Of a DNA stretch of 64,000 bases, positions 48,684 to 57,644 are shown piece by piece. The translations under genes and the position numbers were made by a program. The number at the start of each line of letters is the position of its first letter. The first letter of the stretch is position 1. The DNA lies in assembly GCA_019419865.1 (NCBI GenBank), contig JAHZIG010000013.1, forward strand, positions 1 to 64,000, written 5' to 3'. The notes under the pieces are model-generated. The model searched no databases. It was not told the origin of the DNA and saw only the letters and a list, made by a program, of their open reading frames with translations. The stretch is from Clostridiales bacterium. Lineage in GTDB: Bacteria > Bacillota > Clostridia > Monoglobales > Monoglobaceae.

Positions 48684-48995
48684 TCAAACGGTTTTTCCGC
48701 GATACGAACTGATCCCGCCGATATTGACCGCGTTTTGATAACCGGCTCGTTTAAGCTCCGCCTCTGCCTGCGCGCTGCGAGCCCCGCTTAAACAGTAGAT
48801 AAATATCGGCGTTTTTGTATCCGGAATAATTTCGCGGATCTCGCGCAGTCTCTGAAGCGGAATATTGAGACTTCCCTCTATTCGATATTCGTTATATTCT
48901 TCTTCAGAGCGCACGTCGAGCAAAACCGCGTCTTTAGTGTTTTTAAAATCTTCTACGCCCTTATTGATATCCTTTCGTGAAAACATACCAAACAT
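48684..48995 (-). CDS. Rhodanese-domain protein
   Basis: 103 residues, single domain. DVRSEEEYNEYRIEGSLNIP and the active-site loop IYCLSGARSAQAEAELKRAG with catalytic Cys. It likely handles persulfide sulfur or acts in thiol exchange in the cytoplasm. It is the first gene of the redox operon. Confidence 0.9.
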   Translation of the reverse strand: MFGMFSRKDINKGVEDFKNTKDAVLLDVRSEEEYNEYRIEGSLNIPLQRLREIREIIPDTKTPIFIYCLSGARSAQAEAELKRAGYQNAVNIGGISSYRGKTV

Positions 48996-49166
48996 ATTTT
49001 TCTTCCGCCTTTCGTTCTTTCATCGGTTTTAGCCTAATTATAACCGCTGCATGCCAATAGTTCTGTAACTTAATCACAACAACCGGCGGCGAAGTATCTG
49101 AGCGAGGCGCGCCAAGCTCCGAAGCGCCGGTAAACTCGCGCGTAGATATATTATTTTCACCGATAT

Positions 49167-49195
49167 ACTATAGCATAATTGATATGCTTTGGCAA
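49167..49195 (-). promoter_or_regulatory. Promoter of the rhodanese-ccdA-tlpA operon
   Basis: Minus strand TTGCCA, 17 bases, TATAGT. The predicted transcript has a leader of about 165 bases with one hairpin (arms ACCGGCG and CGCCGGT). No ORF is seen in the leader. Confidence 0.65.
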
Positions 49196-49235
49196 GCGTT
49201 AATAAGGCGGTTTTAAATTTGCGGCAAAATAAAAT

Positions 49236-49264
49236 TACGGCAGGCGAGTTTAATCCGCCTGCCA
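49236..49264 (-). terminator. Terminator of the GH43 gene
   Basis: GGCAGGCG and CGCCTGCC (perfect 8 bp, nine-base loop), about 85 bases after the GH43 stop, followed on the minus strand by GTAATTTTATTTTG. Confidence 0.65.
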
Positions 49265-49346
49265 TATCTAAATACACACACACTTTAGTATAAGCGCTAA
49301 AATGTTTAAATTTTAAAACGATTCCGTTTCCTAAGACGCCGGATAC

Positions 49347-52300
49347 TTATCCTTCGACTTTATCTAAGACCGGCTGTTGAGCGTCGTCCCATATAAACGC
49401 GCTGCATCTATATTCGGAAGCGTTCTCTATCTCGATCGAAAGTTCGTTTTCACCCGCCGTAAGCTCGGTATTTCTTAAATCTACCAATACGCCGTCCGAG
49501 TTATATAATGCGAGATAACCGGTAAGGCTGCGCGTTTCAGACTGCGGAACGACGTAGCTGCAGGAGAGGGAGCTGTCCGTTCTTGCGATCTCCATGCTCA
49601 ATTCTTCTTCCTCTTCGCTCTCCGCTTCTTTAACCGTAACTTCAAACTGCCGCTCGGCCGTCGCGGAACCTACGGTCACGGTCGCGGTTAAGACCGCCGA
49701 GGCTGTTCCCGTTTCCGGTCTGGTTATCGTACCGTCGGCTGTAATCACTCCCGCATCGGACGTAGACCATTCTATAACGTCCTCGTATACCGGCAATGAA
49801 ATATTTTCAGTCAAGTCGGTCGTATTTGAAAGTTCGATACCGTTCGCGATCATATCGGCGCTCTCCTGATCCTCAAGCCCTTCCGCGCTCCTTACAAGCG
49901 TCTCGATCGGCGACAGCGCTCTGTTATAGAGTTTGAACTCGTCGATGTTAAGGCTCATATTAAGACCGATAGTATTATTATTGAGCGTTCCAAGCGACTG
50001 CGTCGTCTCTGATACCGAACCTTCGGAATCAAGCTTGCCGTTTATGTACATCGAGACCGTATCGCCGCTCTTTACGATAGTGAGCTGGCTCCATCTATTC
50101 GGCGCCGAGGCGTCCATCGCGAGCTGCGTACCGTTTGCGACGACGTTAGAGTTTCCGAACTTTGTATACATACTGTAGCCGAACGTATTATTTCCCTGCG
50201 GGATATAAGCGATACTTCCGCCGAGGTCTAAAAGCCGCTTATTATGTATCCCGGCGCCTCTCTCGGTTACGTTGATCCACATCGAGATAGTGAAGTCCTC
50301 AAGGTTTTGGGTTATATTATCGGGCAGGATAATATGCCCCGACGTATCGAGAGAGAGCGTCGCTCCTATTTTTGCGTTATCTGCGCAGTATTCGCCGCCG
50401 CTGTGAAGCGCGCCGGTATTGCCAAGTCCAGATCTGTCCGGAATTATACCGTTATCTATATCTTCAAAATCATACCATATCACAGGTTCGTCCTGAGCCT
50501 GCGCCGGGATATTTATCGCTCCCGGTTCCGCGTCGTCGTCGAATATAACGTCAGGATCGTACGTCTCCTTGATCCTGTTGTATTCCTCCATAGTTATAGG
50601 GATAACGGTCCCGTGCCTAAAAGTGTAAGGGCTGTTATACGAGTCGTCGCGGGTAAATACTCCGCTTGCTATATCGTCGGAGGTATATGCCGCATAGCCG
50701 TCGCCGCCGTAGAAATCTACAAGCAGACACCACTTGTCCTCACTGTTGAACTTGAAGCAGGTCGGTCCCTCGCACTGAGGTATCGAGAAGTTATCGACGC
50801 TTGTAAATTCGCCGTACAGCGCGTCGCTGCGTTCAAGTATGACGTTCTTATTCGTCTCGTCTTTAGAGAAACGATAGAATACGCCGTCCTCTTCGATTAT
50901 CGTCGTGTCGATAACGTCCGTATCCTTTTCGAGGTATATCTTTGGCTCGGTAAAGTTCACAAAGTCGCGGGTCTCGCTGCAGTATATTTTCTGCTTGCCG
51001 TCCGTCTTAGACGCCCAATATACCATATACGCGCCCGTCTCTTCGTTATAGATCGATTCGGGAGCCCATGCGCAGCCAGCGTTATCCGGAGCCACCTGAA
51101 CCGTTCTCTGCTCCGACCAATTGACAAGGTCGGTAGATTCCCAAACCATGATAGATCTTGAACCGGAGTCGCTGGCAGCCGTCCAGTTGCCGTTGTTATG
51201 TATGCTCAGATCGGTCGCGATCATAAAATATTTATCGCCCTCGGGCGAGCGTACTATATGCGGATCCCTGAGCCCGCCCGTTCCGAGATTCGACGTTATC
51301 ACCGGAAGTCCTGCGTTTACGCGCTCCCAGTTCAAACCGTCCTTGCTTACCGAGAAATATATTTGTTCGTTTTTAGCGGTCTCCGTTCCGTCTTTAAAGT
51401 GGACGAAGAGATAAGCTTCGTTCGTTCTCTCCACCGCTTTAGCCTTGACCGTGACCGGGAATCTTTTCTCGGTCGCGCCTTCGTCCGACGTAAGCGTAGC
51501 GGTCAGGACTACGTCGGTATCCGTATCGCCTCGCGTAACCTCGCCGGTGTTTGTAATAACGCCGGTATTGGAAGACTCCCAAGAAATATTTACGCCGTTT
51601 GACTCGGTCGGTAAGTACAGGTTTCCGTACACATACGGCTCCGTTCCGTAAATAGTCAAGTTCTCCTTGACCGTCGAAAGCTCGTCGTAAGACCATGAAT
51701 CCGACCAACGTATTTTAAGAGTGTTTTCGCCGTAGGTCTGATCGGTCTCGAACGTTATCGGCAGCCAGACGTAGGTCGAAGCCTTTACGTCTACGTCGTG
51801 GAAAGTACCGAGACTCGTATTCGTTTCATAAACTCCGTTCTTCCAGCGGTCGCCCATATACATATATTCGCCGTTCGGCAGCTGAATGATACAGGTGCTT
51901 TGAGAGTTGAACGAAGTGCCGATCGTAGCGTCCTGCGACCATCTTCCATTGTTCTCGGGCCCTGCGCCGGTCATCGGATTACCAGTTCCGTTCCACTGAC
52001 CGAGAACGCTGTCCGACACCTGAGTCAGCGACGGATTCGCCCTCCAGCCGCTCAGCGCGGAGGTCACCATATAGTACTTATCGCCGATCTTTATAGGCGC
52101 CGGAGCCTCGCGCTGATTCGCGCAGTTATTGTTTACGTAAGTAGTTCCCGTCTTGCTTTCGTCTTGATTTTCAGGCGCTGCGTTCTGTCCTACTCTCGCC
52201 CAGCGTCCCGTTTCGGGATATTCGGGGATAAACAGCCTGTCGTCCGCTCTCTGGCTGACATAGACGTAGTCGCCGTTTTCGTCCGTCCTGCGTTCAAGCG

Positions 52301-55286
52301 CCATGCCGCCGCCGGATGCGAGCTGATACCGCGTAAACGACGTCTTACCGTAGGTGTAATCGGCTACGCCGTTTGTAGTAACGCGCATATCCGGGGTTAT
52401 TACGCAGCCTTCTGTTATATCGTCCACGGTATCGCCCGAGGAGGAAAGCCCTTCGTCGTTTATCCATGTATATTCGTCGTTGAGTTGGACAGCGTACATA
52501 ACTTGATTGCTCTCTGATGAATAGAATACGTAGGCCTTGCCGTCGTCGTCCACAAACAGATTCATATCTCTAAACGTGAGTATATCTGTCCTGTTCTTGG
52601 TTCTGTTAACTACATAGGTATCGTATACCGGTATGCCGTACCACTGCCATACGAACGGTCCCGTAGGGCTGTCGGACACGGCGACTCCCGCGAGGGAGAG
52701 ACCGTAGCCGCCGTCTTTTTCAAGATGCATCCACATTACGTATTTACCGGTGTTTTCGTTATATATTACCTTTGGACGTTCTATCCTGCCCTGAGTACCG
52801 AGCAGATTATCGGTCAAAAATTCTTCCGTAAATTGTCCTTCTTCCGTCCCGTCGTCAAACGCCTTAAAAGCGAGACCTTCGTATTTCCAGTTCTTTAGAT
52901 CCTTTGAAGAATAGCAGGATACGCCGGTCGTGAGCGCGTACGCTATTTTATTGTCCTCTCCGTACCAGTAATAGGTGTCGCCTTGCTGGATTATCTGTCC
53001 GCCGTGAGCCGAGATCTTAGAGCCTAAAGTATCCAGCCATACTTCTCCCGATTTAAATGTCGTAAGCTCTGTATCGAGCTCGCCGCGATCAATCTTCTCA
53101 AGATTGTTGAGCGCGAAGTTTATATTGCTGACTACGGCTTCGCAGTCGCTCGCGCTTCTGCCGAACTTATTCTCATAGCCATCGTACTCGTATACTCCGC
53201 TTATATATGAAACGAGCTCTTTAAGCATGATATAGTCGTTGCCGTCGTTTGAATCTATCCTCTCCTTAGCTCTGCATATAGCGCTTTCTATTCGCTCGTA
53301 GAGCGGCATGGACTCTTCTTCCTCGCTCATAGCGAATTCGTCCTGCCAGTATTCGGCCAAATCTTCCTTAGCCTCCGCGCCCGTGCGGTAAAAGCCCTCG
53401 AGTTCCGCGTTCGCAGTCGATATCGCCGAAGACGATATATTTGCGTCGGAGAGCATGGTCATTATCCTGCCGAGGTATACGTCGTCTATACCTCTGTCCA
53501 TCCAACCGAGCGCCTCCACTATCGAGCCGGTGGCGTCGATGAAGTTTTCGATACCGTCTATAGTTCCGGTTCTCATTAACTCGTCCGCCCTGTCGATAAG
53601 CTTCTGTTTTATTGCGTGTTCAGTCTGTAAGTTATTGAGAACCGCTATCGTCTCGTCAAGTTCCTCGCGAGCGGCGTTTATTGGGTGAGCGTCTATATCG
53701 CCGGAATATGTATACGCTTCAAACTCAGCGCAGCTGCCCACATACAGCGGCGAGTTATTCAAGTTGTCTTTTACTACTAATCTGATATACTGACCCTCGG
53801 CGGGATCGAAAATAATATCCTTCGCCTCCTGAACCCCGTCGGCGGTATATCCCATGTTTCCGTCTCCGACCTTCGTCCACTCTAAATTATCATTTGAAAG
53901 ATAAACTTCGTACGCGGTTATAACTCCGTTGATACTTCCCGCGGTCGTGTCCTTTACCCTCGGCGTATATCTTATACCGGAAATGGTTTGTACTCTGCCC
54001 GTGTTTATCGTGAGATATACCGGATTTGTTTCCGGATCGTAATTCGCCGCGTTCGTCCAGCTTGAATGCCAGATTGTCGAGACGTTTCCGTCGATCGCCA
54101 TTCCCACGCTGTTATTTCCCGAAGTCGCCTGCTGAGAGTTGGTCTCCGCGCTCCATCCGTCTCTGCTGATAAGCGAGAATCCGTCCGGTAAAGGCTCGGC
54201 GGTAGGCGAAGCGGTCGGCGCGGCCGTGGCCGTGGGGATAGGAATATCTTCGCCCTCGTACAGAGAGCCGTATACCTCTATTTCGGCTATGTTCGCGGCG
54301 TTTTGATTATTTTCATATTTGATATATCTGTATACCCCGCTCGTCTCGATATCGTACCATTTGACGATCGACGCGTCCGCGTTGTTAGTGAAAATATCGC
54401 TCGGAACCGTATAAAGAGGAGTCCAGTTACTACCGTCTATCGAACCGCTGAATACGCCGCCCACCATACGCGCTACATATTCGCCGGGTTTATCGGAAGT
54501 ATGTCCGCCTCTCGGATAAAATCTGAGCGCAGAAATATTATGCAGCGCGCCAAGATCGACCTGACAGTATCCATTTTGGAGTCCGTCGAAGTATGTTTCG
54601 GTATTGCCGTCGAACGCGTTCGGATAGTTATTTTGATTATTCCATCCCTCCGAACCGCTCTGATCTTTATCGCTCAGATCGATCATAACGTTTTCCGCAG
54701 GCTCTTCAGAAGCCGAGGGCGCGGGAGACGCCGTGGGCGCCGTAGGAATATCTTCGCCTTCGTACAATGTTCCGTATACTTCGATTTCGGCTATATTAGC
54801 CTCGCTCTGCGAGTTCTCATATTTTATATATCTATATGTTCCGCTCGCCGCGATATCGTACCAATCGATTATCGAGTCGCCTTCTTTATTGGCAAAAATA
54901 TCGCTTTCTACAGTGTAGATAGGCGTCCAGCTTTCGCCGTCCGTCGAGCCGCTGAATACGCCGCCTATCATACGCGATACATATTCGTCGGCAGGCTTGT
55001 TGGAAAAACGCCCGTCTCTCGGATAAAATCTAAGCGCGGAAATATTATACAGCGCTCCGAGATCTATTTGGCAGTATCCGCCTACGAGTCCGTCGAAATA
55101 TGTTTCGGTATTGCCGTCGAACGCGTTGGGGTAGTTATTTTGACCGTTCCATCCCGCCGAACCGCTTTGAACTTTGTCGCCCAAATCGATCTTATCGTCG
55201 TTTGCAAATACAAATATTCCTCCCGGGATCGCTGAAAAAACGATCGCCATCGCGCATAGTATTGAAATGAATTTCTGTTTTAACAT
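49347..55286 (-). CDS. Secreted multidomain glycoside hydrolase with two GH43 domains
   Basis: 1979 residues. Signal peptide at 1-28 (KFISILCAMAIVFSAIPGGI). Two F5/8-type C (discoidin, CBM32-like) domains lie at about 30-170 and 200-340, joined by TAPTASPAP-type linkers, and a third at 365-530. A helical region follows at 530-750. GH43 domain 1 is at about 750-1190 (HGGQIIQQGDTYYWYGEDNK), like exo-beta-1,3-galactanases. An Ig-like domain is at 1209-1280. GH43 domain 2 is at about 1285-1590 (GGLRDPHIVRSPEGDKYFMI with the Asp; WAPESIYNEETGAYMVYW with the Glu), like arabinosidases. LamG is at 1600-1785, a second Ig-like domain at 1800-1895 and a C-terminal beta part follows. It likely trims arabinogalactan side chains. 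Exact substrate and linkage are inference. Confidence 0.88.
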   Translation of the reverse strand: MLKQKFISILCAMAIVFSAIPGGIFVFANDDKIDLGDKVQSGSAGWNGQNNYPNAFDGNTETYFDGLVGGYCQIDLGALYNISALRFYPRDGRFSNKPADEYVSRMIGGVFSGSTDGESWTPIYTVESDIFANKEGDSIIDWYDIAASGTYRYIKYENSQSEANIAEIEVYGTLYEGEDIPTAPTASPAPSASEEPAENVMIDLSDKDQSGSEGWNNQNNYPNAFDGNTETYFDGLQNGYCQVDLGALHNISALRFYPRGGHTSDKPGEYVARMVGGVFSGSIDGSNWTPLYTVPSDIFTNNADASIVKWYDIETSGVYRYIKYENNQNAANIAEIEVYGSLYEGEDIPIPTATAAPTASPTAEPLPDGFSLISRDGWSAETNSQQATSGNNSVGMAIDGNVSTIWHSSWTNAANYDPETNPVYLTINTGRVQTISGIRYTPRVKDTTAGSINGVITAYEVYLSNDNLEWTKVGDGNMGYTADGVQEAKDIIFDPAEGQYIRLVVKDNLNNSPLYVGSCAEFEAYTYSGDIDAHPINAAREELDETIAVLNNLQTEHAIKQKLIDRADELMRTGTIDGIENFIDATGSIVEALGWMDRGIDDVYLGRIMTMLSDANISSSAISTANAELEGFYRTGAEAKEDLAEYWQDEFAMSEEEESMPLYERIESAICRAKERIDSNDGNDYIMLKELVSYISGVYEYDGYENKFGRSASDCEAVVSNINFALNNLEKIDRGELDTELTTFKSGEVWLDTLGSKISAHGGQIIQQGDTYYWYGEDNKIAYALTTGVSCYSSKDLKNWKYEGLAFKAFDDGTEEGQFTEEFLTDNLLGTQGRIERPKVIYNENTGKYVMWMHLEKDGGYGLSLAGVAVSDSPTGPFVWQWYGIPVYDTYVVNRTKNRTDILTFRDMNLFVDDDGKAYVFYSSESNQVMYAVQLNDEYTWINDEGLSSSGDTVDDITEGCVITPDMRVTTNGVADYTYGKTSFTRYQLASGGGMALERRTDENGDYVYVSQRADDRLFIPEYPETGRWARVGQNAAPENQDESKTGTTYVNNNCANQREAPAPIKIGDKYYMVTSALSGWRANPSLTQVSDSVLGQWNGTGNPMTGAGPENNGRWSQDATIGTSFNSQSTCIIQLPNGEYMYMGDRWKNGVYETNTSLGTFHDVDVKASTYVWLPITFETDQTYGENTLKIRWSDSWSYDELSTVKENLTIYGTEPYVYGNLYLPTESNGVNISWESSNTGVITNTGEVTRGDTDTDVVLTATLTSDEGATEKRFPVTVKAKAVERTNEAYLFVHFKDGTETAKNEQIYFSVSKDGLNWERVNAGLPVITSNLGTGGLRDPHIVRSPEGDKYFMIATDLSIHNNGNWTAASDSGSRSIMVWESTDLVNWSEQRTVQVAPDNAGCAWAPESIYNEETGAYMVYWASKTDGKQKIYCSETRDFVNFTEPKIYLEKDTDVIDTTIIEEDGVFYRFSKDETNKNVILERSDALYGEFTSVDNFSIPQCEGPTCFKFNSEDKWCLLVDFYGGDGYAAYTSDDIASGVFTRDDSYNSPYTFRHGTVIPITMEEYNRIKETYDPDVIFDDDAEPGAINIPAQAQDEPVIWYDFEDIDNGIIPDRSGLGNTGALHSGGEYCADNAKIGATLSLDTSGHIILPDNITQNLEDFTISMWINVTERGAGIHNKRLLDLGGSIAYIPQGNNTFGYSMYTKFGNSNVVANGTQLAMDASAPNRWSQLTIVKSGDTVSMYINGKLDSEGSVSETTQSLGTLNNNTIGLNMSLNIDEFKLYNRALSPIETLVRSAEGLEDQESADMIANGIELSNTTDLTENISLPVYEDVIEWSTSDAGVITADGTITRPETGTASAVLTATVTVGSATAERQFEVTVKEAESEEEEELSMEIARTDSSLSCSYVVPQSETRSLTGYLALYNSDGVLVDLRNTELTAGENELSIEIENASEYRCSAFIWDDAQQPVLDKVEG

Positions 55287-55490
55287 TTTTGATAAAAACT
55301 CCTTTCACATATATTTTTAATACCGCGGCGCCGACTGAAATTAATATAGTCGTCAAATCGCCGCCCTTTCAAGTTTAACGATATTTTTTCTGCCGACGAT
55401 CTTCGTACGCGGCGCCCTTTCAAAAAATATCGCCCGTTTCTGTAGGCGGAAATTCCGCCGGTGAATAAAAGTTTTAAAATAGTTGACGTC
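55287..55490 (-). promoter_or_regulatory. Long leader of the GH43 gene with inverted repeats
   Basis: No ORF. On the minus strand CGATATTTTTT and AAAAAATATCG (about 55420-55430 and 55379-55389) can pair over 11 bases. The unit TTGAAAGGGCG occurs twice, and GGCGGA/TCCGCC makes a short hairpin near 55446-55460. A leftward promoter-like TTTACA-18-TATAAT lies at 55724-55753, which would give a leader of about 430 bases. The rest of the gap between the GH43 gene and araC, up to 55977, shows no gene. Confidence 0.4.
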
Positions 55491-55504
55491 TGAAAACGTT
55501 TACG
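55491..55504. promoter_or_regulatory. cre-like / LacI-type operator
   Basis: TGAAAACGTTTACG matches the catabolite-response consensus TGNAARCGNWWWCA at 13 of 14 positions and is itself nearly palindromic. It stands in the GH43 upstream region, so CcpA-type catabolite control or a LacI-type regulator is plausible. Confidence 0.5.
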
Positions 55505-55977
55505 CAAAATTTTAAAGTTTTGCGGTATAGTACAGAATTTATGCTATATGCTCTGTTTATTAATTATTTTTTAACCAACAAAGCCGCATACCGTTTCACT
55601 TTGGGGCTAACATTCGGATCCTCCTCTCCAAAAATGTGCGCGTGTGATTTCAATTCGCGGTTTAATATTGAAAATAGAGATAAAACCGCCTTATTTTTAC
55701 AAGTATTTTATCCGTTTGTTAATATTATATCATTGTGTATATTTACTTGTAAATTTTAAATTTCTAATGCTTTGTTTATAATTTATTCACAATTCATCTT
55801 GAGTTATAGGTATAAAATAAGCGGATATAATGCCTTATAGACAAAAAAACTGTAATTGTTATATTCATCAGCGATTGAAATCGGCAAATAATCGGAGCGA
55901 ATCGAGGTTTGCAAATAAAAGCCGAATAACGGTATATGATATTTTACACAAAGTAAAAAACGCTCTTTCAAAAGCGA

Positions 55978-56006
55978 TTGACTTTTAAGAAAAAGTGGCA
56001 TATAAT
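55978..56006 (+). promoter_or_regulatory. Promoter of the AraC-type regulator
   Basis: TTGACT (55978-55983), 17 bases, TATAAT (56001-56006), 46 bases upstream of the start codon. Confidence 0.75.
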
Positions 56007-56052
56007 TTAATTATGCTACCGCGCTTTGGCGTTAGCTGAGAGGAGCGTAAAA

Positions 56053-56892
56053 ATGGCGATTACATATGAAAGCGTACGTACTCATCTTCTTCCGATATAT
56101 ATACTTGGAGTAGACATAAATAAAGTGCAAGAGCCCGTCGACCGTCCCAACGGATACCCGAGCTATCAGCTTTCTCTGTGCGTCGACGGAAGCGGTATTT
56201 TTATCGATGAGAACAACAAAGAACACGTTATTTCAAAAGGCGATCTGTTTTTCTTTTCTCCGAACACGCCGCATAGATACAAAGCCGTTACCGACGAATG
56301 GAAACTTCCGTACATAGTATTTACCGGTCAAGCGTCCGGCAATATCGTCGATTACCTCGAGTTTGGCAAAAGTTTTGTACTTAAAAATATCGACGAGGAC
56401 GATTATAATAAAATAAGCGCTATGTTTAACAGAATATACAGCGCGTATTTCAGCGATATTGAACTCAGATACGCCCGCACGTCTTCTATGCTGTATTCTC
56501 TGCTTGTGCTCATTGCAGAGACGCGGCGCTCTAAAGCGAAGATCCAGGACGAACTTTCAATGCAGCTCGCTCCGGCTATGAATTATATCAGACGTCATAC
56601 GCACGAAGACATATCCGTAGACGATCTTGCAAAAATAGTAGGCGTAAGCTCCGGAAGACTATCGGTTTTGTTCAAACAGGCGTTTGGTCTGACTCCGGCT
56701 CAGGCAGTGCGCAAATATAAGCTCGAGCAGGCGAAGCATCTTATGGATTCAAGACCGGATATGAAGGTAAAAGAGATCGCCGAACGATGCGGTTTTTCCA
56801 GCGTTTCGTATTTCGTTACCGCATTTAAAAAGGGGTTTGGGATTTCGCCGACCGATTATAAAAATAATTTTTCAAACGCCTTCTTCTGGTAG
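56053..56892 (+). CDS. AraC-family transcriptional regulator
   Basis: 279 residues from the ATG (MAITYESVRTHLL) behind GAGAGGAGCGTAAAA; an upstream in-frame start lacks a site. The N-terminal cupin binds the inducer (YQLSLCVDGSGIFIDENNKE, then KGDLFFFSPNTPHRYKAV). The C-terminal double helix-turn-helix is at about 180-275 (DISVDDLAKIVGVSSGRLSV, then EIAERCGFSSVSYFVTAFKK). Divergent from the GH43 gene, it most likely senses an arabinose- or galactose-containing sugar and activates the enzyme gene. Confidence 0.9.
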   Translation: MAITYESVRTHLLPIYILGVDINKVQEPVDRPNGYPSYQLSLCVDGSGIFIDENNKEHVISKGDLFFFSPNTPHRYKAVTDEWKLPYIVFTGQASGNIVDYLEFGKSFVLKNIDEDDYNKISAMFNRIYSAYFSDIELRYARTSSMLYSLLVLIAETRRSKAKIQDELSMQLAPAMNYIRRHTHEDISVDDLAKIVGVSSGRLSVLFKQAFGLTPAQAVRKYKLEQAKHLMDSRPDMKVKEIAERCGFSSVSYFVTAFKKGFGISPTDYKNNFSNAFFW

Positions 56893-56907
56893 ACGTTTGC
56901 GCATAAA

Positions 56908-56953
56908 GCCGCGCGTACGCTATAGCCGTAGCCGCGCGGCCGTTTTATTTTAT
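56908..56953 (+). terminator. Terminator of the AraC gene
   Basis: GCCGCGCG (56908-56915) and CGCGCGGC (56933-56940), an 8-bp perfect stem, followed by CGTTTTATTTTAT. It stands between the AraC and thi operon ends, which converge here. Confidence 0.8.
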
Positions 56954-57026
56954 AGATTTTGAGTCAAGTAAAATAACAATATAAATTTCGCTCCGATCGT
57001 AAAATCAGATTGCTCCCGTTTAATTT

Positions 57027-57644
57027 TCATTTTCGTCTCTGAGCTCGCCTCTTTAAGATCCACTCGGGAACGTTTTCGCCGCGCATAAATTCGGACATGA
57101 GCGCCGCGCCCGAGGCGCCGGCGGCGAAGACGGACTCTATGTTTTCAGCGTTTATCCCACCCAAAGCGTAGATCGGGATATTTACTTTTTTCCGCGCCTC
57201 TGTAATAAGGCTCAGTCCTTTAGGGGGAACGCCTTTTTTGCAGTCCGTCTCAAATATATGACTCAGCGTGATATATCCCGCGCCGAGTCTCTCCGCCTCC
57301 ACAGCGTCTTCTACCGTGTGCGCCGACGCTCCGACAAGTTCAAATCCGCTTATATCGGAGTTCCTGAGCAGATCCATAGTAAGGTGTATTTTTTTATATC
57401 CTAAGCTTGCCGCCGCGCTTATATATGTATGTAGTATCGCGTTTTTGCACCTTGATATTACCTCGCGCGCCAGATCCGTATATTCAACCTCCGGCAAGTC
57501 CTTCTCCCTTAAGACGACCGATATTTCCAAACCGTCTATCTGAGCAAGTCTTGCAAGATATTCGTCTCGGTCGCCTTGGAACAGTTTTCGGTTTGAGATA
57601 CATAAAAAATCGGGCGTTTGTCCGTCCATATTATTTTTATACAT
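57027..57644 (-). CDS. thiE: Thiamine phosphate synthase / TenI-like protein
   Basis: 205 residues. Beta/alpha barrel blocks such as FLCISNRKLFQGDRDEYLAR, the phosphate loop VGASAHTVEDAVEAERLGAG and YALGGINAENIESVFAAGAS. Residues around VVLREKDLPEVEY match the ThiE/TenI substrate loop (REKD). ThiE joins the thiazole and pyrimidine units to thiamine phosphate; TenI aromatises the thiazole. TenI is a real alternative because the usual ThiE pyrophosphate motifs are only partly visible. Its start overlaps thiH by eight bases, so it is the last gene of the operon. Confidence 0.82.
   Translation of the reverse strand: MYKNNMDGQTPDFLCISNRKLFQGDRDEYLARLAQIDGLEISVVLREKDLPEVEYTDLAREVISRCKNAILHTYISAAASLGYKKIHLTMDLLRNSDISGFELVGASAHTVEDAVEAERLGAGYITLSHIFETDCKKGVPPKGLSLITEARKKVNIPIYALGGINAENIESVFAAGASGAALMSEFMRGENVPEWILKRRAQRRK

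Noticed and set aside
50244..51161. Plus-strand frame of 305 codons opposite the GH43 gene
   Set aside because: It is a shadow of the GH43 coding frame, rich in Arg and Tyr as expected for such antisense frames.
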